Shown: positions 28,310 through 39,582, counted from the stretch's first letter. The stretch is DNA of 64,000 nt from Lachnospiraceae bacterium (GCA_022792335.1 JAAWAV010000003.1:42752-106751); one strand, 5' to 3'. Program-made: numbers and translations. The notes: generated from the letters alone by a model not told the origin.

Positions 28310-30991
28310 ATGACAGAAAAGAATCTCAGACCAAAAACAACTTTACTGGAGAAAGCTCCCTTTCTCCTCTCCTTTTTTTTGCCAGTCATTATCATGATTG
28401 GAATCTTTATCCAGCGTCAGATTTTCCCCTTCGGAGACAATAGCTTTCTCCGGACAGATATGTACCACCAGTACGCCCCCTTTATGAATGAGTTTATGGA
28501 AAAGCTGAAACACGGGGGCAGCCTCGCCTATTCCTGGAATATTGGTATGGGGTCTAATTTTGTTGCCCTTTATGCCTATTATCTGGCCAGTCCTGTAAAC
28601 TGGCTGGCCGTTCTTGTCCCTCAGAGCCTGATGATTGAATTTATGACTTACTTCATTGTCATAAAGATCGGTCTTGCCGGGCTTTCCTTTTGCTGGTATT
28701 TAAGCAGACATTTCAAGACAAAGGATCTCGGAATTTCCTTTTTTGCTGTTTTTTATGCCTTATCTGCCTATATGGCCGCCTATAGTTGGAATATTATGTG
28801 GCTGGACTGTCTGGTCCTGGCCCCCATTCTGATCCTTGGTCTGGAACGATTGGTTAAAGAGGATAAATGCCTCCTCTACTGCCTGACCCTTGCTTTGTCC
28901 ATTTTGAGTAACTATTATATCTCTATCATGATCTGTATCTTCATGGTGTTATATTTTATTGCTCTGTTGGTTATGGAGCCTGACCGCCGTCGTTTTCTAA
29001 AGCGCTGCGCCAATTTTAGTATTTATTCCCTTCTGGCCGGAGGATTGGCGGCCTGTCTGCTGATACCGGTCCTGCTTGCTCTCCGGCTGACTGCATCGGG
29101 GGATGTGAATATTCCCAAAACACTAAGCTCCTATTTTTCCTGCTTTGAAATGCTGGCCCGCCATTTTGTCAATGTGGAAGTAGAAATCGGCCTTGACCAC
29201 CATCCCAATATTTACTGTGGAACGGCTGTGCTGATGCTTCTGCCCCTTTATATGACGAACAAAAATATCTCCAGGAAAGAAAAGACCATGAAAGGCGTGC
29301 TGCTTTTCGTTATGTTAATCGGATTTTCCCTGAATATTCCTAATTTTGTATGGCATGGATTTCATTTTCCCAACAGCCTCCCGGCCCGTCAGTCTTTCCT
29401 TTATATTATTTTGTTGCTCACCATGTGCTATGAAGCCTACAGAAACCTGCAGGCAAATACTAAAGCGCAGCTTTCCGGCAGTTTCTGGGGAGTTGTCATA
29501 TTTATCTTCCTCTGTGAAGCCATCATCACAGAAGAGACCTTTGACTTTAAGATTTATTATGTAACGCTCTTTTTTGTGGGGCTTTATGCGCTTTTACTCT
29601 ATTATCGCAAAAGCGGAAAGGCTTATGCTCCTGTTCTGGCAATTCTGACTGTGGCCCTCATTGCCATAGAAGCCAGTATGAATACAGCTATTACCAGTGT
29701 TACCACGGTAAGCCGCAGTTCTTATCTGGAGAATCAAAGTTCTTTCCGGGCTCTGGCCAAAGCCATTGAAACGGAGGACACCAGCCTGTTTCGTATCGAA
29801 AAGGAGCCAAGAAAAACCAAAAATGATGCGGCTTTGGCTGATTATCACTCAACCTCCCTGTTCTCTTCCACTGCCAATTCTCACCTGAGCGATTTATATA
29901 AAACGCTCGGACTGGAGGGGAATACCAACGCTTACAGTTTTACCGGAGCGACGCCCCTTTCCTCTTCCCTCCTTGGTGTAAAATATACTCTGTCTGTTAA
30001 TGAACTGGACGAAGAACTTTACTCCTTGATTCGGACGGACGGAAAGGTAAACCTTTATGAAAATCGCTTCCATCTTCCTATCGGATTTTTGTTGCCGCAG
30101 AATATGGACTCTCTCTGGAACAGACAGGCATCCAATCCGGCTGCCGTCCAAAATTCTTTTGCAAGCGCCGCTGCCGGCTGTTATGAGATCCTGGTTCCCG
30201 TTCCCAGTGGATCCTCTTCTATTGGAGAATACACCCTGAATATTCCGGAAACCGGTTTTTATTACATTGACGTTACAAACGCTTCTATCAAAGATGTCAC
30301 CTTCTCTGACGGAGCCTCTACAAAAGATTTCTCCAATGTGAACCGCGGCTTTTTCCTGGATATCGGGAAATTGGAGGCCGGTGCCTATGTCACTCTGACC
30401 ACAGAGCAGGAAGATCAGAACTTTACTGCCGAAGCTTACCGGCTTGATTTATCTCAGCTCCAGCTTCTGGTGGACTCCTTAAAGGAACAGCCCCTGATTG
30501 TTGATCAGTATACGGATACTTCTGTAACCGGCCGGATTACCGCTGCCTCTGATGGTCTCCTGTATACTTCAATTCCCTATGAAAAAGGCTGGACCCTCAA
30601 AGTGGATAATGTTGAGACAGAACCTGTCGTTTTTGCCGATACCATGCTTGCAGTACCGATTACCTCTGGCGCTCATTCCATAGAACTGTCCTATGAACCG
30701 GAGGGGCTTCGTCTGGGGCTTTTTATCTCTTTTGCTTCCGTCATTCTCCTGGCGCTTTTGACCCTTGCCCTCCGCCTTCCGGACAGGCGCCTGAAAAAAA
30801 CGGTCTCTGTTCCCATCTCTCCAGATGACCGGACGGATGCTTCCGAAACGCTTCCGGAAGAGTCATCCCCGACGGGTACAGTATCGCCAGACCAATCCCC
30901 GGCAGATACAACGCCAAAAGATACAAGACTGACAGACGCAACAACACCGGAAACTGGCAACCGCCAGAAAGCAACTACCAATGATCTTTAA
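28310..30991 (+). CDS. YfhO-family large membrane protein
   Basis: Many TMs; LRTDMYHQYAPFMNEFMEKLKHGGSLAYSWNIGMGSNF; C-terminal IPYEKGWTLKVDNVETEPV. Probable ATG at 28310. Confidence 0.9.
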   Translation: MTEKNLRPKTTLLEKAPFLLSFFLPVIIMIGIFIQRQIFPFGDNSFLRTDMYHQYAPFMNEFMEKLKHGGSLAYSWNIGMGSNFVALYAYYLASPVNWLAVLVPQSLMIEFMTYFIVIKIGLAGLSFCWYLSRHFKTKDLGISFFAVFYALSAYMAAYSWNIMWLDCLVLAPILILGLERLVKEDKCLLYCLTLALSILSNYYISIMICIFMVLYFIALLVMEPDRRRFLKRCANFSIYSLLAGGLAACLLIPVLLALRLTASGDVNIPKTLSSYFSCFEMLARHFVNVEVEIGLDHHPNIYCGTAVLMLLPLYMTNKNISRKEKTMKGVLLFVMLIGFSLNIPNFVWHGFHFPNSLPARQSFLYIILLLTMCYEAYRNLQANTKAQLSGSFWGVVIFIFLCEAIITEETFDFKIYYVTLFFVGLYALLLYYRKSGKAYAPVLAILTVALIAIEASMNTAITSVTTVSRSSYLENQSSFRALAKAIETEDTSLFRIEKEPRKTKNDAALADYHSTSLFSSTANSHLSDLYKTLGLEGNTNAYSFTGATPLSSSLLGVKYTLSVNELDEELYSLIRTDGKVNLYENRFHLPIGFLLPQNMDSLWNRQASNPAAVQNSFASAAAGCYEILVPVPSGSSSIGEYTLNIPETGFYYIDVTNASIKDVTFSDGASTKDFSNVNRGFFLDIGKLEAGAYVTLTTEQEDQNFTAEAYRLDLSQLQLLVDSLKEQPLIVDQYTDTSVTGRITAASDGLLYTSIPYEKGWTLKVDNVETEPVVFADTMLAVPITSGAHSIELSYEPEGLRLGLFISFASVILLALLTLALRLPDRRLKKTVSVPISPDDRTDASETLPEESSPTGTVSPDQSPADTTPKDTRLTDATTPETGNRQKATTNDL

Positions 30992-31012
30992 AGAAAGAGA
31001 GGAATCAATATC

Positions 31013-32386
31013 ATGAAATTATGGGGAGGACGTTTCACCAAAGAAGAAAATGCTCTGGTAAATCAGTTTAACGCTTCTATCTCCTTTGATCAGCGTTTCT
31101 ACAGACAGGATATTCGCGGAAGTATCGCTCATGTAACTATGCTGGCCAAGCAGGGGATTCTGACAGACACAGAAAAACAACAGATTCTGGCCGGTCTGGA
31201 GGGAATCCTGGCCGATATTGAAAATGGCACTCTGGACGTCGATCCTTCTGCTGAAGATATTCACAGTTTCGTGGAAGCGGCCTTAATTGCCCGTATCGGT
31301 GAAGCAGGCAAAAAACTCCATACCGGGCGAAGCCGCAACGACCAGGTAGCGTTGGATATGAAGCTCTATATCCGGGACGAAATCATGGCTCTGGACGCGC
31401 TCATCAAAGAACTTCTCCAGACAATTCTTCACATCATTGAGGAGAATCTGGAAACCTTTATGCCAGGCTTTACTCATCTCCAAAAAGCACAGCCGGTAAC
31501 AGTCGCTCACCATTTTGGCGCCTACTTTGAAATGTTTCTCCGGGACAGAAGCCGTCTTTCCGATATCCGTAAAAGAATGAATACCTGTCCTCTTGGCGCC
31601 GGAGCTCTGGCCGGGACCACCTATCCCCTTGACCGGGAATACACAGCCTCTCTTCTTGATTTTGACTGTGCCACCAGAAACAGTATGGATTCAGTCTCAG
31701 ACCGGGACTACCTGATTGAACTTTGTAGCGCCATGGCCACCATGATGATGCATTTAAGTCGTTTTTCTGAGGAAATAATTCTCTGGAACTCCAACGAATA
31801 TCAGTTTGTAGAGTTAGATGATGCCTATAGTACCGGAAGTAGCATTATGCCCCAGAAGAAGAATCCGGATATTGCCGAACTGGTAAGAGGAAAAACCGGG
31901 CGCGTCTATGGAACGCTGGTCTCCATTCTCACAACCATGAAGGGCATTCCTCTCGCCTACAATAAAGATATGCAGGAAGATAAGGAGCTGATTTTCGACG
32001 CTGTCGATACTACTAAAGGTTGTCTTGCCTTGTTCACCGGAATGTTGGCCACTATAAAATTCAACCAGCAAATCATGAAAAAAAGCGCTATGAACGGGTT
32101 TACCAACGCCACCGACGCAGCAGATTATCTGGTCAACCACGGAGTTCCCTTCCGTGACGCTCATGGAATTGTGGGGCAGCTGGTTCTCTCTTGTTTGGAA
32201 AAAGGAATTTCTTTGGATGAAATGAGTCTGGAAGAGTACAGGAGCATAAGTCCCGTTTTTGAAGAAGATATCTACGAAGCCATCTCTTTAGAGACTTGTG
32301 TGGAAAAGCGTACCACTCTGGGAGGTCCTGCTCCGTCGGCCATGCGTGAGATCGCCAAGGAATATCAGAAACTTCTGGAAGTGTAA
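31013..32386 (+). CDS. argH: argininosuccinate lyase
   Basis: [67 protein letters not shown]. Confidence 0.98.
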   Translation: MKLWGGRFTKEENALVNQFNASISFDQRFYRQDIRGSIAHVTMLAKQGILTDTEKQQILAGLEGILADIENGTLDVDPSAEDIHSFVEAALIARIGEAGKKLHTGRSRNDQVALDMKLYIRDEIMALDALIKELLQTILHIIEENLETFMPGFTHLQKAQPVTVAHHFGAYFEMFLRDRSRLSDIRKRMNTCPLGAGALAGTTYPLDREYTASLLDFDCATRNSMDSVSDRDYLIELCSAMATMMMHLSRFSEEIILWNSNEYQFVELDDAYSTGSSIMPQKKNPDIAELVRGKTGRVYGTLVSILTTMKGIPLAYNKDMQEDKELIFDAVDTTKGCLALFTGMLATIKFNQQIMKKSAMNGFTNATDAADYLVNHGVPFRDAHGIVGQLVLSCLEKGISLDEMSLEEYRSISPVFEEDIYEAISLETCVEKRTTLGGPAPSAMREIAKEYQKLLEV

Positions 32387-32396
32387 GAGGCCGGTC

Positions 32397-32494
32397 GGCT
32401 CCAAAGCAGGGAGCGCATCGCAGGAGGTTTCCTTTGTCGTATCGAATCTGACAGGATCCCTCCCGGCGAAAATGGTGCTCCCTGTTTTGAAGCC
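32397..32494. repeat. inverted repeat in the argH/xylB convergent intergenic region
   Basis: ggctccaaagcagggagc (32397-32414) against gctccctgttttgaagcc (32477-32494). Confidence 0.6.
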
Positions 32495-32519
32495 AGGGCC
32501 TTTAATAGCTTTTGGATGT

Positions 32520-34043
32520 TTACAGTTTTGCCAGTTCTTTGTACTGTTCTTTTAGACAGCCATAGAGACTCTTGTAGATTTTATGATATGCCTCATATGC
32601 CTCCGTATGTTCCGGAATCGCGCTGCAGGACTTGTCCGTATGGATCATCCTGTCGCAGGCTGTCTCTACACTTTCATAAATCCCGGCGCCTACGCCTGCT
32701 AAAATCGCCACGCCAAGGGCCGGTCCCTCTTTCGCCGCTACAGTTTTTACTGTACAGCCATACATATCTGCCAGCATCTGACGCCAGACGGCGCTTCTTC
32801 CACCGCCTCCGCAGGCCATCATATCTGACACTTCCACGCCCATTTCCTTTAGAATATCATTGCAGTCTTTCATGGAATACGATACGCCTTCCATAACAGC
32901 CCGAAGCATGTCTTTTCTGGTATGAATGGCCGAAAGTCCAAAAAACACTCCCCGGCAGTCCGGATCCAGATGAGGCGTCCGCTCTCCCATCAAATAGGGC
33001 AGATAAATCAGGCGATTCGCTCCAAGGGGAACGCTCTCCACATCCCGGTTGATATAATCGTAGGCGTCGCAACCTTCCTGTTTTGCCTGTTCCATATAGT
33101 CCTGACAAAAATTATTGCGGAACCACTGAAGAGAAAGTCCCGCCCCCTGCGTCACTCCCATCACATGCCAACACCCAGGAACGGCACAACAAAATGTATG
33201 TACTCTCCCTCTCGGATCAATGGTCACCTGTTTGCTGTGTGCAAATACAACGCCGCTGGTTCCGATGGTCGTAAATGCTTTTCCATCCCGAACAACTCCA
33301 GTTCCCACAGCCGCCGCCGCATTATCCCCGGCGCCGCCGACCACCACCGTCTTTTCTGAAAGCCCTGTAAGAGCTGCAATTTCCGGCAAAATGGTTCCGG
33401 TCACATCAGGAGACTCATACACCTTCGCCAAAAGCGCTTTATCAATCTCCAACTTCTCCAGTACTTCATCCGACCAGCATCGGTTTGGCACGTCCAAAAG
33501 TTGCATCCCGGAAGCATCCGATACTTCCGTCGCATACTCTCCAGTCAAAATCAAGCGGACATAATCTTTGGGAAGCAAAATGTGACGGCATCTCGCATAA
33601 TTTTCCGGCTCATGATTTCTCACCCAGAGAATTTTGGAAGCTGTAAAGCCGGTCAGAGCCGGATTGGCTGTAATCTCAATCATCCGTCTGGCTCCTACCT
33701 TTTCTGTGATCTCCTCACACTCTTTGGCGGTACGCTGATCACACCAGATGATAGACGGGCGAATCACCTCATTGTCCTCATCCAGCATAACAAGGCCGTG
33801 CATCTGCCCTGAAATACCAAGGCCCCTGATTGCCTCCCTGTCTACACCGGATTCTTTCACCACTCTGGTAATGGTCTCCAGAGCCGCCTCCCTCCAGTCC
33901 TCCGGATTCTGCTCTGCCCAGCCATTTTGCGGCTGATAAAGCGGATATTCTTTCGATGCAGATGCAATGACATTCCCATTCTCATCAAACAATACGGTCT
34001 TTGTGGCGGAAGTACCCAAATCAATACCAATTAAATAATTCAC
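32520..34043 (-). CDS. xylB: xylulokinase
   Basis: MNYLIGIDLGTSATKTVLFDENG, GISGQMHGLVMLD, VVGGAGDNAAAAVGTG, ACGGGGRSAVWRQMLAD. Confidence 0.93.
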   Translation of the reverse strand: MNYLIGIDLGTSATKTVLFDENGNVIASASKEYPLYQPQNGWAEQNPEDWREAALETITRVVKESGVDREAIRGLGISGQMHGLVMLDEDNEVIRPSIIWCDQRTAKECEEITEKVGARRMIEITANPALTGFTASKILWVRNHEPENYARCRHILLPKDYVRLILTGEYATEVSDASGMQLLDVPNRCWSDEVLEKLEIDKALLAKVYESPDVTGTILPEIAALTGLSEKTVVVGGAGDNAAAAVGTGVVRDGKAFTTIGTSGVVFAHSKQVTIDPRGRVHTFCCAVPGCWHVMGVTQGAGLSLQWFRNNFCQDYMEQAKQEGCDAYDYINRDVESVPLGANRLIYLPYLMGERTPHLDPDCRGVFFGLSAIHTRKDMLRAVMEGVSYSMKDCNDILKEMGVEVSDMMACGGGGRSAVWRQMLADMYGCTVKTVAAKEGPALGVAILAGVGAGIYESVETACDRMIHTDKSCSAIPEHTEAYEAYHKIYKSLYGCLKEQYKELAKL

Positions 34044-34077
34044 TCTGCATTCCCTCCATACGTTCAGTTTACTAGGG

Positions 34078-37000
34078 TTATTTTAACATAAAATCTTTCG
34101 TTTGACTATGATTCGCCACTTTCTGATTTTTCTTTTTCAGATGTTTTCCCCATTTCTTTCTCCATCTCACTGTCAGAATTACTCCTGTCGCTAAAATCAC
34201 GCCGACCAAAAGCAGGAAAAACACCAAACGGACGGGGTTCCGGTAAAGCTGTATCCACCAGTCTGAAGTCACTAGAAAGTTCCATTCCAGAAAGCCAGAT
34301 ACTCCCACTCCATGACCATTTCCAAGCTTCAGACGGTTTCCGGCCCCATCCTCTGCATAAAGCGTCAGTGTCTGCCAGTCATCCGACTCAGAAAGTATCA
34401 CCTCCAGACCTTTCTCTGTAGAAATTTTCTCAAGCTCCGCTCCCTCATAACCATATGTTTCCTCCTCTGTTTTCACCTCTACTTTTCGAAGATGCATATT
34501 ATCACGAATATCCAGAAAGAGCTTCAGTTGATCCGTTTTGTAACGTCCCCCGTCCTCTGCTCCGGAAAGAATGGCCGAAGGGCCTGTTTTATCCACAGAA
34601 AAAGCAAATTTAACCGCCCGTTCTTCATTTTTTACTGAGCTGTTTCCCATCTGATTTCCGGCCTTGTCCCTGGAATAAAAAAGAATCTCATAATCCCCTT
34701 CCTTCTCAAACACCTCCTTTTGGATTTTATATTCATATACCTGCCACTTGGATATCGGGCTGTCCTCGGATACCTTTATCCTCTGGAAGTCCTTTTCCTT
34801 CGCCAGTCGTGAAATTTCTCCGTTTCGGCTGACTGCCAGCTGGCTTTCTTCTACCGGATCCACGTTATATTCCCGGACAATCACCTCCCTCTCCTTGGAG
34901 AGATACGGATAGGCCCCTGCCCCCATCCATTCCGCCGTCTCCCCCGTGGCCGCATAAACAGAGCCATATCGGTTGACGGAAAATATCAGTTCTTCCTCTG
35001 CCCTGTTTCCTGCCAGATCCCTTCCGGATGCCCGAAGCAGATAAAGTCCGTCCTTTTCTTCCGTTTTCGGAAAATTCTCTGCGAGAAGTTCTTTTATCAC
35101 CCGCCCTTCTGATTCCTTATATTCTCGATATTGATAATCTTCTTTCTCCCCGCCGCCATCCATCCGTAAAATTTCCAGAGTCGCACTCCCTGGCACCAGG
35201 CGTTTATCCCGAAACAGGGCCTCTGCCCTCACTTCTCCCCGATTGGCCGATGCATTTTTAATACCAGAAATCTGTATGAGCGGAGGCGTCTGATCTATCG
35301 AAAATACGTCCTCAAAACCTTTTTCCGTTCTGTTTCCTGCCAAATCTAGGTATTCCAGCCAAACTCGATAATCTCCGTCCTCCGAAAACACCAGTTCTGC
35401 TCTATGTATGTCTCCTCTGCTGTCAAATTCCTCGGGAAACCAGGATTGTTCCTTTCCATTATCCAGAAGCACATGGAGCTCCCCTGTAAGATCTTCTGCC
35501 TTAAAGTTATGTTCCTCCACAGTAATTTCCGCAGTTCTTGGGCCCGCGTAATACCTGTTATCTCCTGTCTGCTCTCCTTCCTGAAACGTTACAAAAATCT
35601 TGGGGAGCGTCCGGTCTATGGTAAAATCCTCTTCTTTCTTTTCCGATACATGACCGGCCCTATCCTTGCACCTTACGGAAAATGTATAATCTCCGTCTCC
35701 GAAAAAAATCACCTGGCATCTGTGTACGCTCCCCTCGTGACTCCACTCCGAAATTTTCGGCATGACGCCATCCGTATTTGTGATCAGAAGCCATACCTGT
35801 TCTTCAGAAAAATTCACCTCCTCGATAGCCAGGTATGCCGTTCGCTCCTGATTGTAATACCTGCCATTCTCCGGCCGCCCTTCTCCATAAGTGATCTGTA
35901 TCTTTGGCGCTGTTTTATCCATGGAAAAACACATACTTTTTTCTGACTGGTTTCCGGCCATATCTGAAGCCAGGACTGTAAACCACAAAAGCTTTCCGTC
36001 ATAATCTTCTGATGATAAAAGAATCGTGTTCTTCCAGTCTTTCCGGATAGTCAAATCTCCTTCTGCCCCTACAGAAACGCCTTCCTCCAGTAAAATTTCT
36101 TCTTTTAAAAGCTCCCGTTTTCCGTTTTGCTCCGACTCCAGCCTGTAGCTCGCGCTTTTCAGTCCGGAAACAACCCCTGTCTCCTCCGGTTCTGTCAAAG
36201 AAACGGTAAGTTCTACATCCCCTCTATAAATTCCACTTTCTGTCCAGGCATCTCCCCTGGGAGACAGTGCAATAATTGGCCCTTTATTCTCTATCACCAG
36301 ACCGTCAGAGCTAAAATAACGTTCCAGTCCAGCGTAGTTTGTAACCTTTAGATAGACAATTGTTTTGACGTCCGGCGAAAGAAACAAGCTGTTTCCCTCT
36401 TTCCAGCATTCCTCAGGAAGCGCCGTCAGTTCCTCTTCTGTCATACGCTCTTGTGAGCAAAAGAATTGAAGCGGTTCTACGGGAGAAACACTGTCTCCAC
36501 CCTCCAAGACCACCAGCTCTTCTTTGGAGGAATAATGCCCAAAGGTAATCTGTTCTATCAGTGCACTCCAGGATTCTCCCATAGCCCGAATGATCCCTGT
36601 CTCTGGCGCTGTCATATCCACAGTAAATGGAAGCTCTGTCACACTTTCCGGAGACAACGGCCACCCTGCTCCGTCCTGGTAAGAAACTTCGAGAAAATAA
36701 CTGCCTTCCTCCACCACATTTACTGGAAATTTATACCAGTCCTCCCCCTTCTCCGGCGCTAGCTCCCAGGAGCCTTTTACATCCTCTGTCCCCCCGTTCT
36801 TACCCTCACTCTTTTCTTCCTCCTCTTTTTCCGACCTTATGTTGTTTTCCCCCTCTCCCTGTTTTTCCGTTTTTAATGTGATTTGGGGAAGTGTTTCTGT
36901 CTCTTCTGATTGAAAATTATGCTCCTGCAGATACAGCCAGACTGTTATGGGATGATTATAATATCCTTCATGGGCAAGTTCCTCTTCCGGAAGCAGAATC

Positions 37001-37809
37001 TCAAGTTTCGGCGGCGTTCGGTCAATCGTTACAAAAACAGGAGCTGATAACCCAGATACATTTCCCGCCAAATCCCGACAAAGTACCTCTCGAATTTCAA
37101 AACGTCCTTCCATCGGAAACTGTAGACGCATTCTTACTGTTCTATCCTCTGTATGTTCTGACCACCCTTCTTCACTGTCTAGGAACCAAACCTCTCCTGT
37201 CGATACCGGTGCTCCTTCCGTACTCCCCGTACCTTCCGGAGTCTCCTCTTTGTCTCCGGAATTTTCCCCGCCTGCTTCTGGTATTTTATATGGAATAAGT
37301 TCCAGTTTCCCTTCTCCCAGGCCCTCCAGCCCTCTGGCCTCTCCTTCCTCAAAAGTGATTCTCGTCTCCCTTCCCGTCTCATCTCCCACAGTCACAGAAA
37401 TTCCACTGCTGTCAAAATTTTTCTCCACAAAAGTAAATTCTGCCACTGCCGTATCCCGGTAAACGCTAGGACGAACAGACTCTCCTTCCATCGTCACAAA
37501 AACTTTTTCCGCCGACTCTACCGTTTCTTCCTTCTGCGCCTTTACGCTCTGGGGTAAAAGAAACACAGCCTTGATCAAGGCGATCATCGGCAAAATCAAA
37601 AAAGCTGTCGCCAGAAGAAAAGCTGTCTTCTCTTTTCCTCTTCTTTTCCTTTTTCTTCCCTTTCTTTTTCGTCTCTTTATCTGTTCCATACACCATGCCC
37701 CATATCCAAATTTTCGAAATAATACTGCAAGTAACACCGCCCCGCCGATCCCTATTGCCAGAAATCTTTCCGACCACTGATGAAGGATCCTGATTGTTTC
37801 CTGTCCCAT
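34078..37809 (-). CDS. large TM-anchored Ig-like repeat protein, 1243 aa
   Basis: Two N-terminal TMs around a K/R-rich loop; repeated DRTPPKLEI / DMTAPETGI / DKTAPKIQITYGE / DRTLPKIFVTF / DQTPPLIQI / DKTGPSAIL units; C-terminal TM LVFFLLLVGVILATGVIL. Confidence 0.8.
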   Translation of the reverse strand: MGQETIRILHQWSERFLAIGIGGAVLLAVLFRKFGYGAWCMEQIKRRKRKGRKRKRRGKEKTAFLLATAFLILPMIALIKAVFLLPQSVKAQKEETVESAEKVFVTMEGESVRPSVYRDTAVAEFTFVEKNFDSSGISVTVGDETGRETRITFEEGEARGLEGLGEGKLELIPYKIPEAGGENSGDKEETPEGTGSTEGAPVSTGEVWFLDSEEGWSEHTEDRTVRMRLQFPMEGRFEIREVLCRDLAGNVSGLSAPVFVTIDRTPPKLEILLPEEELAHEGYYNHPITVWLYLQEHNFQSEETETLPQITLKTEKQGEGENNIRSEKEEEEKSEGKNGGTEDVKGSWELAPEKGEDWYKFPVNVVEEGSYFLEVSYQDGAGWPLSPESVTELPFTVDMTAPETGIIRAMGESWSALIEQITFGHYSSKEELVVLEGGDSVSPVEPLQFFCSQERMTEEELTALPEECWKEGNSLFLSPDVKTIVYLKVTNYAGLERYFSSDGLVIENKGPIIALSPRGDAWTESGIYRGDVELTVSLTEPEETGVVSGLKSASYRLESEQNGKRELLKEEILLEEGVSVGAEGDLTIRKDWKNTILLSSEDYDGKLLWFTVLASDMAGNQSEKSMCFSMDKTAPKIQITYGEGRPENGRYYNQERTAYLAIEEVNFSEEQVWLLITNTDGVMPKISEWSHEGSVHRCQVIFFGDGDYTFSVRCKDRAGHVSEKKEEDFTIDRTLPKIFVTFQEGEQTGDNRYYAGPRTAEITVEEHNFKAEDLTGELHVLLDNGKEQSWFPEEFDSRGDIHRAELVFSEDGDYRVWLEYLDLAGNRTEKGFEDVFSIDQTPPLIQISGIKNASANRGEVRAEALFRDKRLVPGSATLEILRMDGGGEKEDYQYREYKESEGRVIKELLAENFPKTEEKDGLYLLRASGRDLAGNRAEEELIFSVNRYGSVYAATGETAEWMGAGAYPYLSKEREVIVREYNVDPVEESQLAVSRNGEISRLAKEKDFQRIKVSEDSPISKWQVYEYKIQKEVFEKEGDYEILFYSRDKAGNQMGNSSVKNEERAVKFAFSVDKTGPSAILSGAEDGGRYKTDQLKLFLDIRDNMHLRKVEVKTEEETYGYEGAELEKISTEKGLEVILSESDDWQTLTLYAEDGAGNRLKLGNGHGVGVSGFLEWNFLVTSDWWIQLYRNPVRLVFFLLLVGVILATGVILTVRWRKKWGKHLKKKNQKVANHSQTKDFMLK

Positions 37810-37824
37810 CCTTTCCTCCTTCTC

Positions 37825-39525
37825 TTAAAATGCTCCTTGTATCTCTGAAAAAGCCGCTTCCACTGCCTGCTTCGCTGTCAGAAGCCCATCCTCTACTTCC
37901 TGCATCAGATACCACTCATACTCTGAATTTTCTTCCTGTTTCCATTTAAAAAGTCGTCCCTGTATCTCTGAAAGCATATTCTCCATTCTAGCACTGTCAA
38001 TTCCTGCCTTCTTGAACTGTTCTGCGCGAAGCGCCACCCCCGCCGTCAGCTCCCGATCTGCCAGGAGCGCCGTAATTCGATTATCCCTTTCCTCCAGCTC
38101 CTGGCTGCAAAGCGTTTCCATATCTGTCCAATATTCCTCATAGGAGGCTTCCGTATCTCCATTTCTTTTCTGAACATCCAGCCCCTGATAGTAGCCCGCA
38201 ATCTTACTCAATATCTCCGCCCGGAAAATTTCCTGTTCTGAAAGTCCTGTTCCGGTTGCTGCCCCCGCCGCTGCCAAAAGCCATCTGGCAGAAGCCCGTT
38301 TACCGTCCACCCCCTCATAATCATAAAAATAAGCCTGCCCAATCTCATAAGCCGCACTCTGGTATTCTTCTACCTCTGCCTGAAGCTGTTCCAGGGAACT
38401 TTTTCCACCATCCTGCCGTCCATTCAAAATCTCCCGAAAAATCAGCTCCTCCTCAACAGAAAAAACACCGTCCTCCAGAAAAATATGAAGTAGGCATCTG
38501 TAGCCTTCTGCAAGCCCCGGTTCCAGGAAGATGGCTCTTTTGCATGCCTCCAGGCGGTTTTCCACACCAATCGCCCCTTCTGCCTCCGAAATCCTGGCCC
38601 TGTAAGTGTCCGCCACCGCCCTCTGTTCCAGAAAAGCCATGATTCTGCTCCCAGTAAATGCCGCCACTGTAACCGCCAGGCATAGGGCAAATATCAGGTT
38701 TCTTCTCTTCTTTCGCCGGATAAATTCTTCGTCCAGTTCTCTGTAATGGGTCAGAGCCCAGGAAAGTTCTCTACAGGAATGATAACGTTCACCTGGATCA
38801 TCCCTGGTACAGCACCAAAGGACTTTTTCAAGCCCGCCGGAAATCTCCGGTCGCAAAGTTCTGACTGGTACAAATCCATACGGCGGATCCGCCGGACTGC
38901 GGCCCGTCAGTAAATGATAAAGGACTGCTCCAAGTCCGTAAATGTCTGTTTCCGGCCCTGTCTGACCATGACCTCCATACTGTTCCGGAGCGGCATACCC
39001 CCTTGTTCCAAGCCAAACAGTGTCTCCGCTCGCCTCCTCCTTCTGTTCTCTGGCAGTTCCAAAATCTACTAAAACAAGAGTTCCATCCTCCCTCTGCATG
39101 ATATTGGAAGGTTTCATATCCCGGTAAATCACGGAAGGGATTCTGGTATGCAGATATTCCAACACCTGGCAAAGCTGAAGCCCCCATTTTGCCACCTGTT
39201 CCTGGCTGCAAACCCCTTCTTTCTCTAAAAGTTCCTTCAGAGAATATCCTTCAATATAATCCATCACCAGATAAAGCATTCCGTTCTGTTCCAAAATGTC
39301 TCCTACGGCCGGGAGGCCCGGATGTCGGAGTTTTTTCAGAAGTTCTGCTTCCATAATCAGATGATTTTCTTCCTTTACTATCTCCTTGACCGCCCAGAGC
39401 CTTCCACTGCGCTCATGACGTGCCAGATACACCGTACCATTTCCGCCCTTTCCCAATATATCAAGAATCCTGTAGGTCCCGTACAGAATTTCTCCGGGCA
39501 CACAGGTCATAATCTCACCTCGCAA
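37825..39525 (-). CDS. Hanks-type Ser/Thr protein kinase with TM and C-terminal helical region
   Basis: LGKGGNGTVYLARH, WAVKEI, VIYRDMKPSNIM, LVDFGTAR, GTRGYAAPEQYG, TM RNLIFALCLAVTVAAF. Confidence 0.95.
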   Translation of the reverse strand: MRGEIMTCVPGEILYGTYRILDILGKGGNGTVYLARHERSGRLWAVKEIVKEENHLIMEAELLKKLRHPGLPAVGDILEQNGMLYLVMDYIEGYSLKELLEKEGVCSQEQVAKWGLQLCQVLEYLHTRIPSVIYRDMKPSNIMQREDGTLVLVDFGTAREQKEEASGDTVWLGTRGYAAPEQYGGHGQTGPETDIYGLGAVLYHLLTGRSPADPPYGFVPVRTLRPEISGGLEKVLWCCTRDDPGERYHSCRELSWALTHYRELDEEFIRRKKRRNLIFALCLAVTVAAFTGSRIMAFLEQRAVADTYRARISEAEGAIGVENRLEACKRAIFLEPGLAEGYRCLLHIFLEDGVFSVEEELIFREILNGRQDGGKSSLEQLQAEVEEYQSAAYEIGQAYFYDYEGVDGKRASARWLLAAAGAATGTGLSEQEIFRAEILSKIAGYYQGLDVQKRNGDTEASYEEYWTDMETLCSQELEERDNRITALLADRELTAGVALRAEQFKKAGIDSARMENMLSEIQGRLFKWKQEENSEYEWYLMQEVEDGLLTAKQAVEAAFSEIQGAF

Positions 39526-39550
39526 TCTAAATCAAATGTCGAAAACAATT

Positions 39551-39582
39551 CTTTCTTTAAATAATCTTTTAAATAAAGAAAG
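39551..39582. repeat. AT-rich inverted repeat in the divergent kinase/GT8 intergenic region
   Basis: ctttcttta (39551-39559) against taaagaaag (39574-39582). Confidence 0.6.
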
